Positions 1 to 8,268 of a stretch of DNA of 40,128 bases are shown piece by piece. Both the position numbers and the translations under genes were made by a program. The notes under the pieces are model-generated. The model did no database searches. It was not told the DNA's origin and saw only the letters and a program-made list of their open reading frames with translations. Each line of letters opens with the position of its first letter. Within the stretch, counting starts at the first letter, position 1. The DNA lies in the NCBI RefSeq assembly GCF_003149475.2, contig NZ_QFWV02000007.1:170301-210428 (forward strand), given 5' to 3'. The stretch is from Oceaniradius stylonematis. Lineage in GTDB: Bacteria > Pseudomonadota > Alphaproteobacteria > Rhizobiales > Rhizobiaceae.

Positions 1-1
1 T

Positions 2-1717
2 GCCGGGGAAAAGCGCGTCCTTGATGCGATGCGCGAGCGTCTGACTGTCTTTCCGGTCGAAAACTCGCGGGTGATCGTCATCGGCTTCCGCTCGTCCGAT
101 CCCGAGCTTGCCGCGCGCGTCCCCAATGCGCTGGCCCGGGCCTATGTGGCGCTTGAAAGCCGCGCCCAGTTGCAGAACACCGGCGCGGCCGCGGACTATC
201 TGGAAAGCGAGATCGGTCCGCTCCAGGACGAGGTGCGCGCCGCAGAAGCGGCCGTTGCCGAGTACCGCGCCGCCAACGGCCTTTTCATGGGCCAGAACAA
301 TTCGGTACTTGCGACCCAGCAGCTCGCCGAACTGTCGACGGAACTGTCGCGCGTGCGCGCCGAACGCTCCGCGCTGGAAGCGCGCGTCCGCAGCGTCGAA
401 AGCGCGCTGGACAGCGGCACGTCGGTCGACACGCTTCCCGACGTTATCGCCTCGCCCATCGTCGCCCGGCTGACCGAACAGCGCGCCAATCTGATGGCGC
501 GTCAGGCCGATCTTTCGACGACGCTGTTGCCCGGCCATCCGCGCATGCAGGCCTTGCAATCGCAGATCGGCGGCCTGGAGGCCCAGATACGCGATCAGGC
601 GCGCAACGTGTTGGCCGGCCTGCGCAACGAGGCGAGCATTGCGCGCGGCCGCGAGGAAGAGCTCAATGGCGATTTGAACACGCTCAAGGCCGCGTCCGCC
701 GATGCCGGCGGCAGCGAAGTGGAACTGCGAGCGCTCGAGCGCGAAGCCGCCTCCAAGCGGGCACTGCTCGAAACCTATCTTCTGCGCTACCGCGAAGCCC
801 AGTCGCGCGACCAGGGCGAATATGCGCCAGCCAAGGCGCGGCTGATTTCAAGCGCCACCGTGCCGCTCGAGCCATCCTTCCCGCGCATGGTGCCGATGGT
901 CGGCGCGACATTCTTCGTCTCGCTGGTTCTGATGGTGGTGGTCACGCTGATGCGCGAACTGTTCTCCGGACGTGCGCTGGTGCCCGCGGCCGTTGCCGCG
1001 GGGTCCGGGGCAATCCCAACGGCAGATCGCGATGATGCGCCCGTGCTGCGGGACCGTGTCGCTGTCGAGCCGCCGACAGATGTCGATGAGCCGGCTGCCG
1101 CGCCGCCGGCCAACGACAATTTCTCGGTCGCCGCCGTTGCGTCCAAGCTGGTGCGCCGGGGTGCCGGCCGCGCTCTGATCGTCAGTCCGGCAGGCGGATC
1201 GGGCGCGCACAACACGGTCGCGATCGCCCGCGCGATCGACGCCAGGGGGCTGCGCGCGATCGTGCTCGATCTCAGCGGAACCGGGCTTGCCAGCCGGTTG
1301 ATGGACGCCGATCCCGCCGATCCGGGCATCACCGACCTGCTGGCGGCCGAGGCTTCCTATTCCGATGTGATCTTCGGCGACGGCGCGTCCGGCGCGCACA
1401 TCATCGCCGACGGCAATGCCGATCCCGACCGGGCCGTGTCCGGCATCGAACGTCTGCCGATCATCCTCGACGGGCTGTCGTCGGCCTACGATATCGTGCT
1501 GGTCGATTGCGGCGCGACCGACGCCGCCGGGCTCAACCGTCTTGTCAGCGCCGACAGCGAGATCGTCCTGTCGGTCGACGCGCAAAGCGGTGAAAGCGCG
1601 GTCGATGCGGCCCGCGACCTGTCCGAAGGCGGACATGACGATGTGCTGATCGTCATCGAGGAGGAGGGTGGAATGCCTGACCCCGTCGAACCCGAACCGA
1701 TGCGCAAGGCCGGATAA
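2..1717 (+). CDS. Wzz/GumC-type exopolysaccharide chain-length protein with degenerate BY-kinase-like domain (5' partial)
   Basis: This is the C-terminal part of an inner-membrane polysaccharide co-polymerase that would control export and chain length of an exopolysaccharide. The frame is open from the first bases of the window and encodes AGEKRVLDAM before the Met at 29, so that Met is internal and the true start lies upstream. In order, the fragment has the end of the Wzz domain (RLTVFPVENSRVI), a long periplasmic coiled coil rich in Ala, Arg and Glu (about nt 150-830), a membrane helix (MVGATFFVSLVLMVVVTL, about nt 894-950), a Pro/Ala linker, and a C-terminal domain shaped like the ExoP/BY-kinase ATPase. 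The Walker A position reads SPAGGSGAHNTV, with no GKT/GKS. Walker A' (VLDLSG) lacks the second Asp, and the C terminus has no Tyr cluster. I infer a catalytically dead kinase domain. It is convergent with the acyltransferase gene at 1742-2899. Confidence 0.88.
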   Translation, partial: AGEKRVLDAMRERLTVFPVENSRVIVIGFRSSDPELAARVPNALARAYVALESRAQLQNTGAAADYLESEIGPLQDEVRAAEAAVAEYRAANGLFMGQNNSVLATQQLAELSTELSRVRAERSALEARVRSVESALDSGTSVDTLPDVIASPIVARLTEQRANLMARQADLSTTLLPGHPRMQALQSQIGGLEAQIRDQARNVLAGLRNEASIARGREEELNGDLNTLKAASADAGGSEVELRALEREAASKRALLETYLLRYREAQSRDQGEYAPAKARLISSATVPLEPSFPRMVPMVGATFFVSLVLMVVVTLMRELFSGRALVPAAVAAGSGAIPTADRDDAPVLRDRVAVEPPTDVDEPAAAPPANDNFSVAAVASKLVRRGAGRALIVSPAGGSGAHNTVAIARAIDARGLRAIVLDLSGTGLASRLMDADPADPGITDLLAAEASYSDVIFGDGASGAHIIADGNADPDRAVSGIERLPIILDGLSSAYDIVLVDCGATDAAGLNRLVSADSEIVLSVDAQSGESAVDAARDLSEGGHDDVLIVIEEEGGMPDPVEPEPMRKAG

Positions 1718-1741
1718 TGATGGCGGCCTGACGGCCCGCGG

Positions 1742-2899
1742 TCAGCGCCGGGCCAAAGCCCGGCGCGCCGTCTTGACCGCCGACCAGACCCGGTCGTTGG
1801 ACTTGATGGCCCGCACGGCGCGGCTGCGGTTGGTCTGCGCGAATGCGCGTGCCTTGCCCGCCAGCGTCAGGCCGATGGTCGTGTCCATGTGAACCGTCTC
1901 GATGTCGCACCACGACCGCTTGTAGGGCTCGTCTCCGATCCCGAAATCAAAGATTTCGATGCCGGTTTCGCAGGCATGGGCGATCGCGCTGAAAAAGAGC
2001 AGTTCGCCGGGTCTCAACTGGGCATGTTCGGGCTCGAATGAACCGAATTCGACGGTCATCCGATTGGCGTGCCTGGTGCAGCCGATAACCGCGATGATCT
2101 CGCCGTCAAGCGTCAGCCCGTGCAGCGTGTGATCGGGCGCCCCGTCGGTGAAAAGATCGAGCAGGAAGGCCTTGATCCGGTCATCGCCGAAAACATTCGC
2201 AATTCCGGCCTGGCGAAACCTTTCGGCCTTGAGTGCCAGAAACCTGTCGAGATAGCGCGACACCTGTTCGGTCGGAACCGGATGGAGGAACTCGACCGAT
2301 CCCTTCGCATCGAGCTTGCGGCGGTAGCTGCGCAACTTCTTGCGCTTGCTCTTGCCGCCATGGGTCTTCAGCACCGTGTCGAGGTCGCCATCGATGGAAA
2401 AGGACAATGCGATGTTCGGGCTGGCAACGCTCGATGCGAAGACGAACGGGTTGGCAAGGTTGTGCCATTTTGCGTGCTGGCGCTCGAGAAACAGCGAGTT
2501 GGCGGGAATGCCGGCCGCCTTGATGGCCGACAGGATCGCCGTTTCGCCGGCATCCGACAGCGCGGCGATGTCCTCGCGCCGCCCGACGGGGAAATTGCCG
2601 TTCGCGTGCCGCCCGCCGCAATAGCCGGCGACACCGTTGTCGCACCGTTCGAGCGGCAGCAGAACCGGACCATGTCCGACAACCGCGAACTTGAGGAACA
2701 TCGGCGCGCAGCCGGCACTACCGACCCAGGCGGAAAGGAAGGCGGGGTGCTGGTATCCGGTGAACACCATGTCCGGTGTGATCGCTGCCACGGTGGCACG
2801 GATGACCTCGATGTCGGTGACGACATCGACCGCAATGCTGGCCGGCGCGGCCTTGGAAACGCGGCGGGGGGCCGCCATATTGGATGTCACGTCAACCAT
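1742..2899 (-). CDS. CelD/BioF2-like GNAT-fold acyltransferase
   Basis: This 385-residue soluble protein resembles the CelD / BioF2-like acetyltransferase family (two tandem GNAT folds, FemAB-like), whose members often sit in exopolysaccharide or cellulose loci. Features seen are a basic stretch GGKSKRKKLRSYRRKL in the middle (family-typical before the second fold), GLTLDGEIIAVIGC, and the C-terminal signature FDFGIGDEPYKRSWCD. I chose the ATG at 2899 because CGGAGG lies about eight bases upstream. A GTG six codons earlier (2917) would place that Shine-Dalgarno inside the gene. The gene converges on a polysaccharide chain-length gene, so acylation of an exopolysaccharide or its precursor is a reasonable inference. 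The substrate cannot be told from sequence. Confidence 0.8.
   Translation of the reverse strand: MVDVTSNMAAPRRVSKAAPASIAVDVVTDIEVIRATVAAITPDMVFTGYQHPAFLSAWVGSAGCAPMFLKFAVVGHGPVLLPLERCDNGVAGYCGGRHANGNFPVGRREDIAALSDAGETAILSAIKAAGIPANSLFLERQHAKWHNLANPFVFASSVASPNIALSFSIDGDLDTVLKTHGGKSKRKKLRSYRRKLDAKGSVEFLHPVPTEQVSRYLDRFLALKAERFRQAGIANVFGDDRIKAFLLDLFTDGAPDHTLHGLTLDGEIIAVIGCTRHANRMTVEFGSFEPEHAQLRPGELLFFSAIAHACETGIEIFDFGIGDEPYKRSWCDIETVHMDTTIGLTLAGKARAFAQTNRSRAVRAIKSNDRVWSAVKTARRALARR
1745..1766. terminator. Perfect 9-bp hairpin at the convergent gene ends
   Basis: GCGCCGGGC, loop CAAA, GCCCGGCGC is a perfect stem-loop 28 bases past the Wzz stop and inside the last codons of the opposing gene. It could stop transcription from the plus strand. 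There is no T-tract, so intrinsic termination is uncertain, and the stem may simply be coding sequence. Confidence 0.3.
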
Positions 2900-2983
2900 T
2901 GAATTAAGCCTCCGCACCCGATCTACGCCAATCGGGTTTCTTTTCCGTTGAGACGGGGCTTGAAAGGCGAACGGCCAAACAGG

Positions 2984-3205
2984 TTATCCGCTGTCGGTTT
3001 CCCTTGGGCGGCGTTCCATCCACGAGATGACGAACATGGCGGGCACCACCCAGAAGACGCCCGAAAAGGCGAAGAAGGCGAGATGCACGTACCACGCGCT
3101 TTCGGCCAGACGGTGTGACGCAATGGCCGTGGCGACAAGCGCGTAGATGACGACCAGCGCGACCAAAACCAGCATGCCGATGAATTTCTTGAGACGATAG
3201 GGCAT
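2984..3205 (-). CDS. DUF2842 small membrane protein
   Basis: This 73-residue protein has a basic N terminus (MPYRLKKFIG) and two predicted membrane helices (about residues 9-29 and 40-62) that end in SWMERRP. It matches the small alphaproteobacterial DUF2842 family as I recall it; the function is unknown. The ATG at 3205 is preceded by GGGAGAGAAC, a good ribosome-binding site. The frame stays open upstream, but that part has no family character. It is divergent from heme A synthase and shares a roughly 150-bp spacer with it. Confidence 0.72.
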   Translation of the reverse strand: MPYRLKKFIGMLVLVALVVIYALVATAIASHRLAESAWYVHLAFFAFSGVFWVVPAMFVISWMERRPRETDSG

Positions 3206-3353
3206 GTTCTCTCCCGCGATGGGCTGCCATGTAGCACGACGGTCGCCATTGCCAAGGCCGTCAAGTGATGCCGCCATGCGGCAAAGCGGCACTTGAAAGG
3301 CCGAGTCCGATTTGCAATCAGGCGCGCACACTGCGTTTGGTGAAAGACATTCG

Positions 3354-4472
3354 ATGACCGCCGCCACTGATCTCGCCGACACCGTCTCCGTGCCCGCCAT
3401 GGCAACAGGCCGCGATTCCGAATTGCGCAATAGGGCGCAGGTTCGCGGCTGGCTCTATTTCACCGCGCTCGTGCTTCTCGTGCTGGTCGTTGTCGGCGGG
3501 GCGACACGGCTCACCGATTCAGGCCTGTCGATCACCGAATGGGCGCCGATCCACGGCGTCATACCGCCGCTGACAGAAGTTCAATGGCAGGAGGAACTGG
3601 AGCGCTACCGGCAGATCCCCGAGTACCAGCTGGTGAACAAGGGCATGTCGATGGCCGAGTTCCAGTTCATCTACTGGTGGGAATGGGGCCATCGTTTCCT
3701 TGCGCGCACGCTCGGCCTCGTCTTTGCCGTCCCGCTCGCCTTCTTCTGGCTGGCCGGACGGCTCGACCGGCGACTGAAATGGCCGCTCGTGGGTCTTCTT
3801 GCGCTTGGCGGCCTGCAAGGCTTCATCGGCTGGTGGATGGTCTCGTCAGGGCTGACAGAGCGCGTCGATGTCAGCCATTATCGTCTTGCCGTGCATCTGT
3901 GCATGGCCGCGCTGATCCTGGGCGGCATCGTCTGGGTGGCGCGCGCCATCGCGCCGCATGCGCCCGATCTCAAGCCGACGGCGAACTCCTCGCTCTGGGC
4001 CGGCGTCATCGCCGGTCTGGTCTTCGTCCAGATCTATCTGGGCGCGCTCGTCGCGGGTCTCGATGCGGGCTGGGTCTACAATGAATGGCCGATGATGGGC
4101 GAGGGGCTGTTCCCGACCATCATGTGGGAGCCGACGCTGGGCTGGCGCAACTGGGTGGAAAACCCAGCCATCGTCCAGTTCGCCCACCGCACCGGCGCGT
4201 ATGCGCTGCTGCTGGTGGTGATCGCGCACGCCATCTCCTGCTGGCGCTGGGCGCCGGGCTCGACCCATGCGCGCCGTGCGGCTACGCTGCTTGCGCTGGT
4301 GGTCGGCCAGGCGCTGGTCGGCATCGTCACGCTGGTGATGGAAGTGCCGCTTTCCTGGGCGCTGGTCCATCAGGGGCTGGCCTTCTTCGTGCTGGCCTTT
4401 GCGGTGGCCCACTGGCGGGCCATGGTCGGCCCCATACCGCTTCTGGACGGCCGGCCGCACCGGCACGCCTGA
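3354..4472 (+). CDS. ctaA: Heme A synthase (COX15/CtaA)
   Basis: This 372-residue integral membrane protein converts heme O to heme A for aa3-type cytochrome c oxidase. Family marks seen are the first helix followed by GGATRLTDSGLSITEWAPI, the segment WQEELERYRQIPEY, and heme-binding His residues in EWGHRFLAR, VSHYRLAVHL, QFAHRTGAYAL and LVHQGLAF. There are about eight membrane helices, and the length is normal for the proteobacterial type. The ATG at 3354 is chosen over an upstream TTG (3312); the Shine-Dalgarno is weak (GTGAAAGA). The protein MTAATDLADTV has the short hydrophilic lead usual for this family. Its TGA (4470-4472) abuts the argC stop directly (TGATCA). Confidence 0.95.
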   Translation: MTAATDLADTVSVPAMATGRDSELRNRAQVRGWLYFTALVLLVLVVVGGATRLTDSGLSITEWAPIHGVIPPLTEVQWQEELERYRQIPEYQLVNKGMSMAEFQFIYWWEWGHRFLARTLGLVFAVPLAFFWLAGRLDRRLKWPLVGLLALGGLQGFIGWWMVSSGLTERVDVSHYRLAVHLCMAALILGGIVWVARAIAPHAPDLKPTANSSLWAGVIAGLVFVQIYLGALVAGLDAGWVYNEWPMMGEGLFPTIMWEPTLGWRNWVENPAIVQFAHRTGAYALLLVVIAHAISCWRWAPGSTHARRAATLLALVVGQALVGIVTLVMEVPLSWALVHQGLAFFVLAFAVAHWRAMVGPIPLLDGRPHRHA

Positions 4473-5402
4473 TCAGGCGCCGATCATCAGGTCGAGGTTC
4501 TGCACGGCGGCGCCGGACGCGCCCTTGCCGAGATTGTCGAGCGAGGCGATGAGGTTCATCTGCCCGTCGCCCGGCGTGCCGCACACATAGAGCTTCATCC
4601 GGTCGGTGCCAGCCATCTCGGTGGCATCGATGCGCACCGTCGCCGCGCTCTGATCCAGTTCGACCACCTCGACGATCGTCTGGCCGGAATAATGGTTTTC
4701 CAGCGCTTCATGCACGCGTTCCATCGGCGCATGGTCGTTCATATGCGCCGACAGCAGCGGCACATTGACCAGCATGCCTTGTGCGAACCGGCCCACCGAT
4801 GGTGTGAAGACGGGCCGGGCGGTCAGGCCCGACCGCTCCATGATCTCGGGCACATGCTTGTGCCGCAGCGGCAGCGCATAGGCAAAGAACGGCGCGGCGA
4901 TCCGGTCGTCGGCGGCCTGGTCCTCCATCTGCCGGATCATCTGCTTGCCGCCACCCGAATAGCCGGAGACCGCGTTGATGGTCACCGGATAATCCACCGG
5001 CAGGATGCCGGCCAAAACGAGCGGCCGCAAAAGCCCGATCGCGCCGGTCGAATAGCAGCCCGGATTGGAGACGAACTGCGCTTCGGCGATGCGGGTTGCC
5101 TGGCCCGGTTCGGCCTCGGCAAAGCCGTAGACCCAATCAGGATCGGTGCGGTGCGCGGTCGATGCATCGATGAAGCGCGTGCCGGCGCCATCGGCCAGTC
5201 TGACGGCCTCGCGGGCCGCATCGTCGGGCAGACACAAGATCGCAATATCCGCCTCGCGCAACAGCGCGGTGCGCTTGTCCATGTCACGCCTGTCGGCTTC
5301 GGCAAGCGAAAGGAGCGCGATGTCGGACCGCGCCGCAAGCCGGTCGCGGATTTGCAGTCCGGTCGTCCCATGTTCGCCGTCGATGAAGATTGTCGCTGCC
5401 AT
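4473..5402 (-). CDS. argC: N-acetyl-gamma-glutamyl-phosphate reductase, type 2
   Basis: This enzyme catalyses the NADPH-dependent reduction of N-acetylglutamyl phosphate to the semialdehyde, the third step of arginine/ornithine synthesis in the cytoplasm. The 309-residue length and the N terminus [18 protein letters not shown] are those of the short, type 2 enzyme. The catalytic Cys is Cys116 in [12 protein letters not shown], and GYSGGGKQM follows. The start at 5402 begins the NADP-binding strand directly, so there is no room for a later start. It is convergent with ctaA. The next gene upstream on the same strand is an agmatinase-family gene 100 bp away. Confidence 0.95.
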   Translation of the reverse strand: MAATIFIDGEHGTTGLQIRDRLAARSDIALLSLAEADRRDMDKRTALLREADIAILCLPDDAAREAVRLADGAGTRFIDASTAHRTDPDWVYGFAEAEPGQATRIAEAQFVSNPGCYSTGAIGLLRPLVLAGILPVDYPVTINAVSGYSGGGKQMIRQMEDQAADDRIAAPFFAYALPLRHKHVPEIMERSGLTARPVFTPSVGRFAQGMLVNVPLLSAHMNDHAPMERVHEALENHYSGQTIVEVVELDQSAATVRIDATEMAGTDRMKLYVCGTPGDGQMNLIASLDNLGKGASGAAVQNLDLMIGA

Positions 5403-5502
5403 GTCGGTCCCGAAAGCTCTTTGTTTTCAATTCTTTTCCTGCGCTATCGGAATCAGCGTGAAAACACGTTGAATCATGGTGCCAAGCGCTTGAATCAGTC
5501 TC

Positions 5503-6453
5503 TCAACGGCCGGCTTTCCGCGCCGCGAGAAGACCCAGATAATGCATCGCCACCGCCGCACCGGCAATCGCGGTGATATCGGCATGATCATAGGCCGGCG
5601 CAACCTCGACGACGTCTGCGCCCACCATTTGGAGGTTCTTGAGGTGCATCAGCGTCGCCAGCATCTTGGCGCTCGACGGCCCTCCGGCGACCGGTGTTCC
5701 GGTGCCCGGCGCAAAGGCGGGGTCCAGGCAATCGATGTCGAAGGTGATGTAGGCCTTGCCGCCGCCGACCCGCTCGTAGATCGCCTCGGCGATCTCGACG
5801 GCACCCATCTCCTCGACCTGATGGCCGTGGAGGATCTCGATCCCGCAATCCTCGGGCGCATGGGTGCGGATGCCGATCTGGATGGATTTGTCCGGATCGA
5901 TCACGCCGTCCCGAACCGCGCGGCCGACGAACGATCCGTGGTCGATGCGCTGCCCATCGTCGAACCATGTGTCCTGATGGGCGTCGAACTGGACCAGCGC
6001 CAAGGGGCCGTGCCTGGCGGCATGGGCCATGAGAAGCGGCCATGTGACGAAATGGTCGCCGCCCAGCGCGAGCAGAAACACGCCCTTGTCGATCACCGCG
6101 CGCGCGGCAGCTTCGATGGCGCCCGGCGTCGCGGCGTGATTGCCATAGTCGAGCAAGACATCGCCATGGTCGATCACGGCGAGCGTGTCGAAGAGATCGG
6201 CCGAGAACGGGTATTGCGGATCATTGTCCATGATCGCGGAGGCGCGGCGGATCGCCTGCGGGCCGAACCGCGCCCCGGGCCGGTTGGAGACCGCGGCATC
6301 GAACGGAATGCCCAGCACGGCCACATCCGCGCCGGACAGGTCCTTTGTGTATTTGCGGCGCATGAAGGACAGCGCGCCCGCATAGGTCGGGTCGCTTGCG
6401 GCGCCGGTCAGCGGGCCGGGCGTGATGGCATGATCGACAGTCTCGGAAGGCAT
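5503..6453 (-). CDS. speB: Agmatinase / arginase-family ureohydrolase
   Basis: This 316-residue ureohydrolase probably hydrolyses agmatine to putrescine and urea. The manganese ligands are intact: His134 in LGGDHF, Asp157/His159/Asp161 in FDAHQDTW, and Asp239/Asp241 in FDIDCLDP. The N-terminal part (GIPFDAAVSNRPGARFGP) is of the SpeB type, which favours agmatinase over arginase, but the family also contains guanidinobutyrase and other guanidinohydrolases. The gene starts ten bases after the stop of the 177-residue hypothetical, so the two are probably cotranscribed. Confidence 0.85.
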   Translation of the reverse strand: MPSETVDHAITPGPLTGAASDPTYAGALSFMRRKYTKDLSGADVAVLGIPFDAAVSNRPGARFGPQAIRRASAIMDNDPQYPFSADLFDTLAVIDHGDVLLDYGNHAATPGAIEAAARAVIDKGVFLLALGGDHFVTWPLLMAHAARHGPLALVQFDAHQDTWFDDGQRIDHGSFVGRAVRDGVIDPDKSIQIGIRTHAPEDCGIEILHGHQVEEMGAVEIAEAIYERVGGGKAYITFDIDCLDPAFAPGTGTPVAGGPSSAKMLATLMHLKNLQMVGADVVEVAPAYDHADITAIAGAAVAMHYLGLLAARKAGR

Positions 6454-6463
6454 GGTCGGCTCG

Positions 6464-6997
6464 TCAAAGCGGTGACACGTCCATCGCGTTCAACAGCTTT
6501 CGCGCCCCGTTGGCAACCGATTTGCGCCGATCGTCGCCCAGCGCGCGGGCGCGGATTTCGATGCGCGGGATGATGGCGGCGTCTTGTTTCACCCAGCGCT
6601 CCAGCGTCTTCATCGCCATGTTGAGCGCGATCCAGTCGTCTTCTTCGTGCAGGGTGCGGATCAGGATTTCCGTCGCCTCGGCGCGCTGCTCCGGCGTCAG
6701 CCGCCTCTGATGTTCGAGAAAGAGTTGCGCCAGCGTCCATTTGGCCGACGGCTGGTCGATCTGTGCGATCTCGCCGATGAACCGGTCGGCATAGGTCTCG
6801 AACCAGTCCGGCCGTTCCTTGAAAACACGCCGGCAGGCATTGGACGTGCGCAGGCGGACGATCTCGTCATCGCTGAAATAGCACTGGTAGAGCTCTTCCA
6901 TGCGCGCCGGCTCGTCAAGCACGATCTCGACCACGTCCAGCGTGCGCCCGAGCGAATTGGGATGGCCGCCGGTGAGCATATGACGGAACGGTTCCAT
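6464..6997 (-). CDS. Hypothetical protein, HEAT-like helical repeats
   Basis: This 177-residue, soluble, all-helical protein has no recognised catalytic motif. The sequence carries amphipathic helix pairs typical of HEAT / DNA-alkylation-repair-like folds, for example RLRTSNACRRVFKERPDWF, KWTLAQLFLEHQRR and DDWIALNMAMKTLERW. I do not recognise the family by name. It lies between the rpsI terminator and speB, ten bases from speB, which suggests an operon of the two. Its role in polyamine metabolism, if any, is unknown. Confidence 0.7.
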   Translation of the reverse strand: MEPFRHMLTGGHPNSLGRTLDVVEIVLDEPARMEELYQCYFSDDEIVRLRTSNACRRVFKERPDWFETYADRFIGEIAQIDQPSAKWTLAQLFLEHQRRLTPEQRAEATEILIRTLHEEDDWIALNMAMKTLERWVKQDAAIIPRIEIRARALGDDRRKSVANGARKLLNAMDVSPL

Positions 6998-7025
6998 GGC
7001 GAGAACCTAGCGGTGCAACGCGCAC

Positions 7026-7053
7026 AAAAAAAGCGGGGCCGGGGCCCCGCTTC
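7026..7053 (-). terminator. Rho-independent terminator of rplM-rpsI
   Basis: Read on the minus strand this is AGCGGGGCC / GGCCCCGCT (7033-7052) followed by eight U (A-tract 7026-7033). It lies 27 bases after the rpsI stop and before the next gene, so it separates the ribosomal protein operon from the hypothetical/speB pair. Confidence 0.9.
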
Positions 7054-7079
7054 GATCTCTGCTGACACGTTCCGAAAAA

Positions 7080-7574
7080 TCAGCGCTTGGAGAACTGGAA
7101 GCTCCGGCGCGCCTTGGCCCGACCATACTTCTTGCGTTCCACCACGCGGCTGTCGCGCGTCAGGAAGCCGCCCTTTTTGAGGATCGAGCGAAGCTCGGGC
7201 TCATAATAGGTCAGCGCCTTGGAGATGCCGTGGCGCACCGCGCCGGCCTGGCCGGACAGTCCGCCGCCCTTGACGGTGGCGACGATGTCGTACTGGCCGT
7301 TCCGGTTCACCGCGACGACCGGCTGGCGCAGGATCATCTGCAGCACGGGGCGGGCGAAATAGGTGTCCATGTCGCGGTCGTTGACGGTCACCTTGCCGGT
7401 GCCGGGCTTCAGCCAGACGCGGGCGACGGCGTCCTTGCGTTTGCCTGTCGCATAGGCGCGGCCATGCTCGTCCAGCTTCTGGACGTGGACGGGCGCTTCG
7501 GGCGCGGCGGCCGGTGCCGCCTCGGTGCCGGCAACGGCATCGCCCAGTTCTTCAAGCGAAGTCAGATCAGCCAT
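7080..7574 (-). CDS. rpsI: 30S ribosomal protein S9
   Basis: S9 of the small ribosomal subunit head; its C-terminal tail reaches the P-site tRNA. This 164-residue form has the Ala/Pro-rich N-terminal extension usual in rhizobial S9 ([11 protein letters not shown] to about residue 40), then [29 protein letters not shown] and the basic tail [18 protein letters not shown] chose the ATG at 7574, which gives the conserved MADL start and has AAGAGAG upstream. An ATG at 7583 overlaps the rplM stop as ATGA and is an alternative. Confidence 0.96.
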   Translation of the reverse strand: MADLTSLEELGDAVAGTEAAPAAAPEAPVHVQKLDEHGRAYATGKRKDAVARVWLKPGTGKVTVNDRDMDTYFARPVLQMILRQPVVAVNRNGQYDIVATVKGGGLSGQAGAVRHGISKALTYYEPELRSILKKGGFLTRDSRVVERKKYGRAKARRSFQFSKR

Positions 7575-7579
7575 GGGTG

Positions 7580-8041
7580 TCATGCTCTCTTGTTCTTGGC
7601 GTTCATTGCGGCGACGTCGAGCACTTCGGGCTGCTGCGCCTCATGGGGGTGTTCGGCGCCGGCATAGACGCGCAAATTCTTCATCTGGCGCCGGCCGAGC
7701 GGGCCGCGCGGGATCATGCGTTCGACGGCCTTTTCGACGACGCGCTCGGGAAAACGTCCGTCAAGCAGCTGCGCAGCGGTGCGCTCCTTGATGCCGCCCG
7801 GATGGCCGGTGTGCCAGTAATACTTCTTGTCGCCGCGCTTGTTGCCGGTGAAGACCACCTTGTCGGCATTGATGACGACCACGTTGTCGCCATCGTCGAC
7901 ATGGGGTGTGAAGCTCGGCTTGTGCTTGCCGCGCAGGCGGTTGGCGACGATCGTGGCGAGGCGGCCGACAACCAGGCCTTCCGCATCGATCATCACCCAT
8001 TTCTTCTGCACGTCGGCAGGCTTTTGCGAAAAGGTCCGCAT
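7580..8041 (-). CDS. rplM: 50S ribosomal protein L13
   Basis: This 153-residue L13 is an early-assembly protein of the large subunit. Conserved stretches are [43 protein letters not shown] and [16 protein letters not shown]. It is the first gene of a two-gene operon with rpsI, as in most bacteria, with the stop overlapping or abutting the rpsI start region. A promoter with a perfect -35 box lies about 140 bases upstream. Confidence 0.97.
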   Translation of the reverse strand: MRTFSQKPADVQKKWVMIDAEGLVVGRLATIVANRLRGKHKPSFTPHVDDGDNVVVINADKVVFTGNKRGDKKYYWHTGHPGGIKERTAAQLLDGRFPERVVEKAVERMIPRGPLGRRQMKNLRVYAGAEHPHEAQQPEVLDVAAMNAKNKRA

Positions 8042-8178
8042 GGGAGTGTCCTTGGTTCATCGGTCCCGTCGGGCTGTCACCGTCGGGGCTTTTCTTGTTG
8101 CTTGGATTGCCGGCAGAAGACCAGTGATCTTCGGGCAAAAACAAACGCGCGGAGGCTTGCTCCGCACGTCATGGCGGG
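8042..8178 (-). promoter_or_regulatory. rplM leader region with small hairpins
   Basis: The inferred 5' untranslated leader of rplM is roughly 130 nt. It contains GCGGAG/CTCCGC (8149-8154 with 8160-8165, five-base loop), an imperfect GAAGA/TCTTC stem (8116-8132), and a CCGACGG repeat nearer the start codon. Ribosomal protein leaders are often autoregulated, but I recognise no named leader here. Confidence 0.35.
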
Positions 8179-8207
8179 CATCTAGACGCGTGACATCAAA
8201 CTGTCAA
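8179..8207 (-). promoter_or_regulatory. Sigma-70-type promoter of rplM-rpsI
   Basis: On the minus strand, TTGACA (8202-8207) is followed by a 17-base spacer and TAGATG (8179-8184). The perfect -35 and ideal spacing upstream of a ribosomal protein operon make this the best promoter in the window. Confidence 0.7.
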
Positions 8208-8268
8208 GCCATATTTCGGGAGCGACCCAAGAAAAGCCCAGCAATTTCAGGAACTTAGAGATAAGGTA

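Noticed and set aside
2899-2917. GTG at 2917 as start of the CelD-like gene
   Set aside because: A strong CGGAGG lies between it and the ATG at 2899, at the right distance for the ATG.
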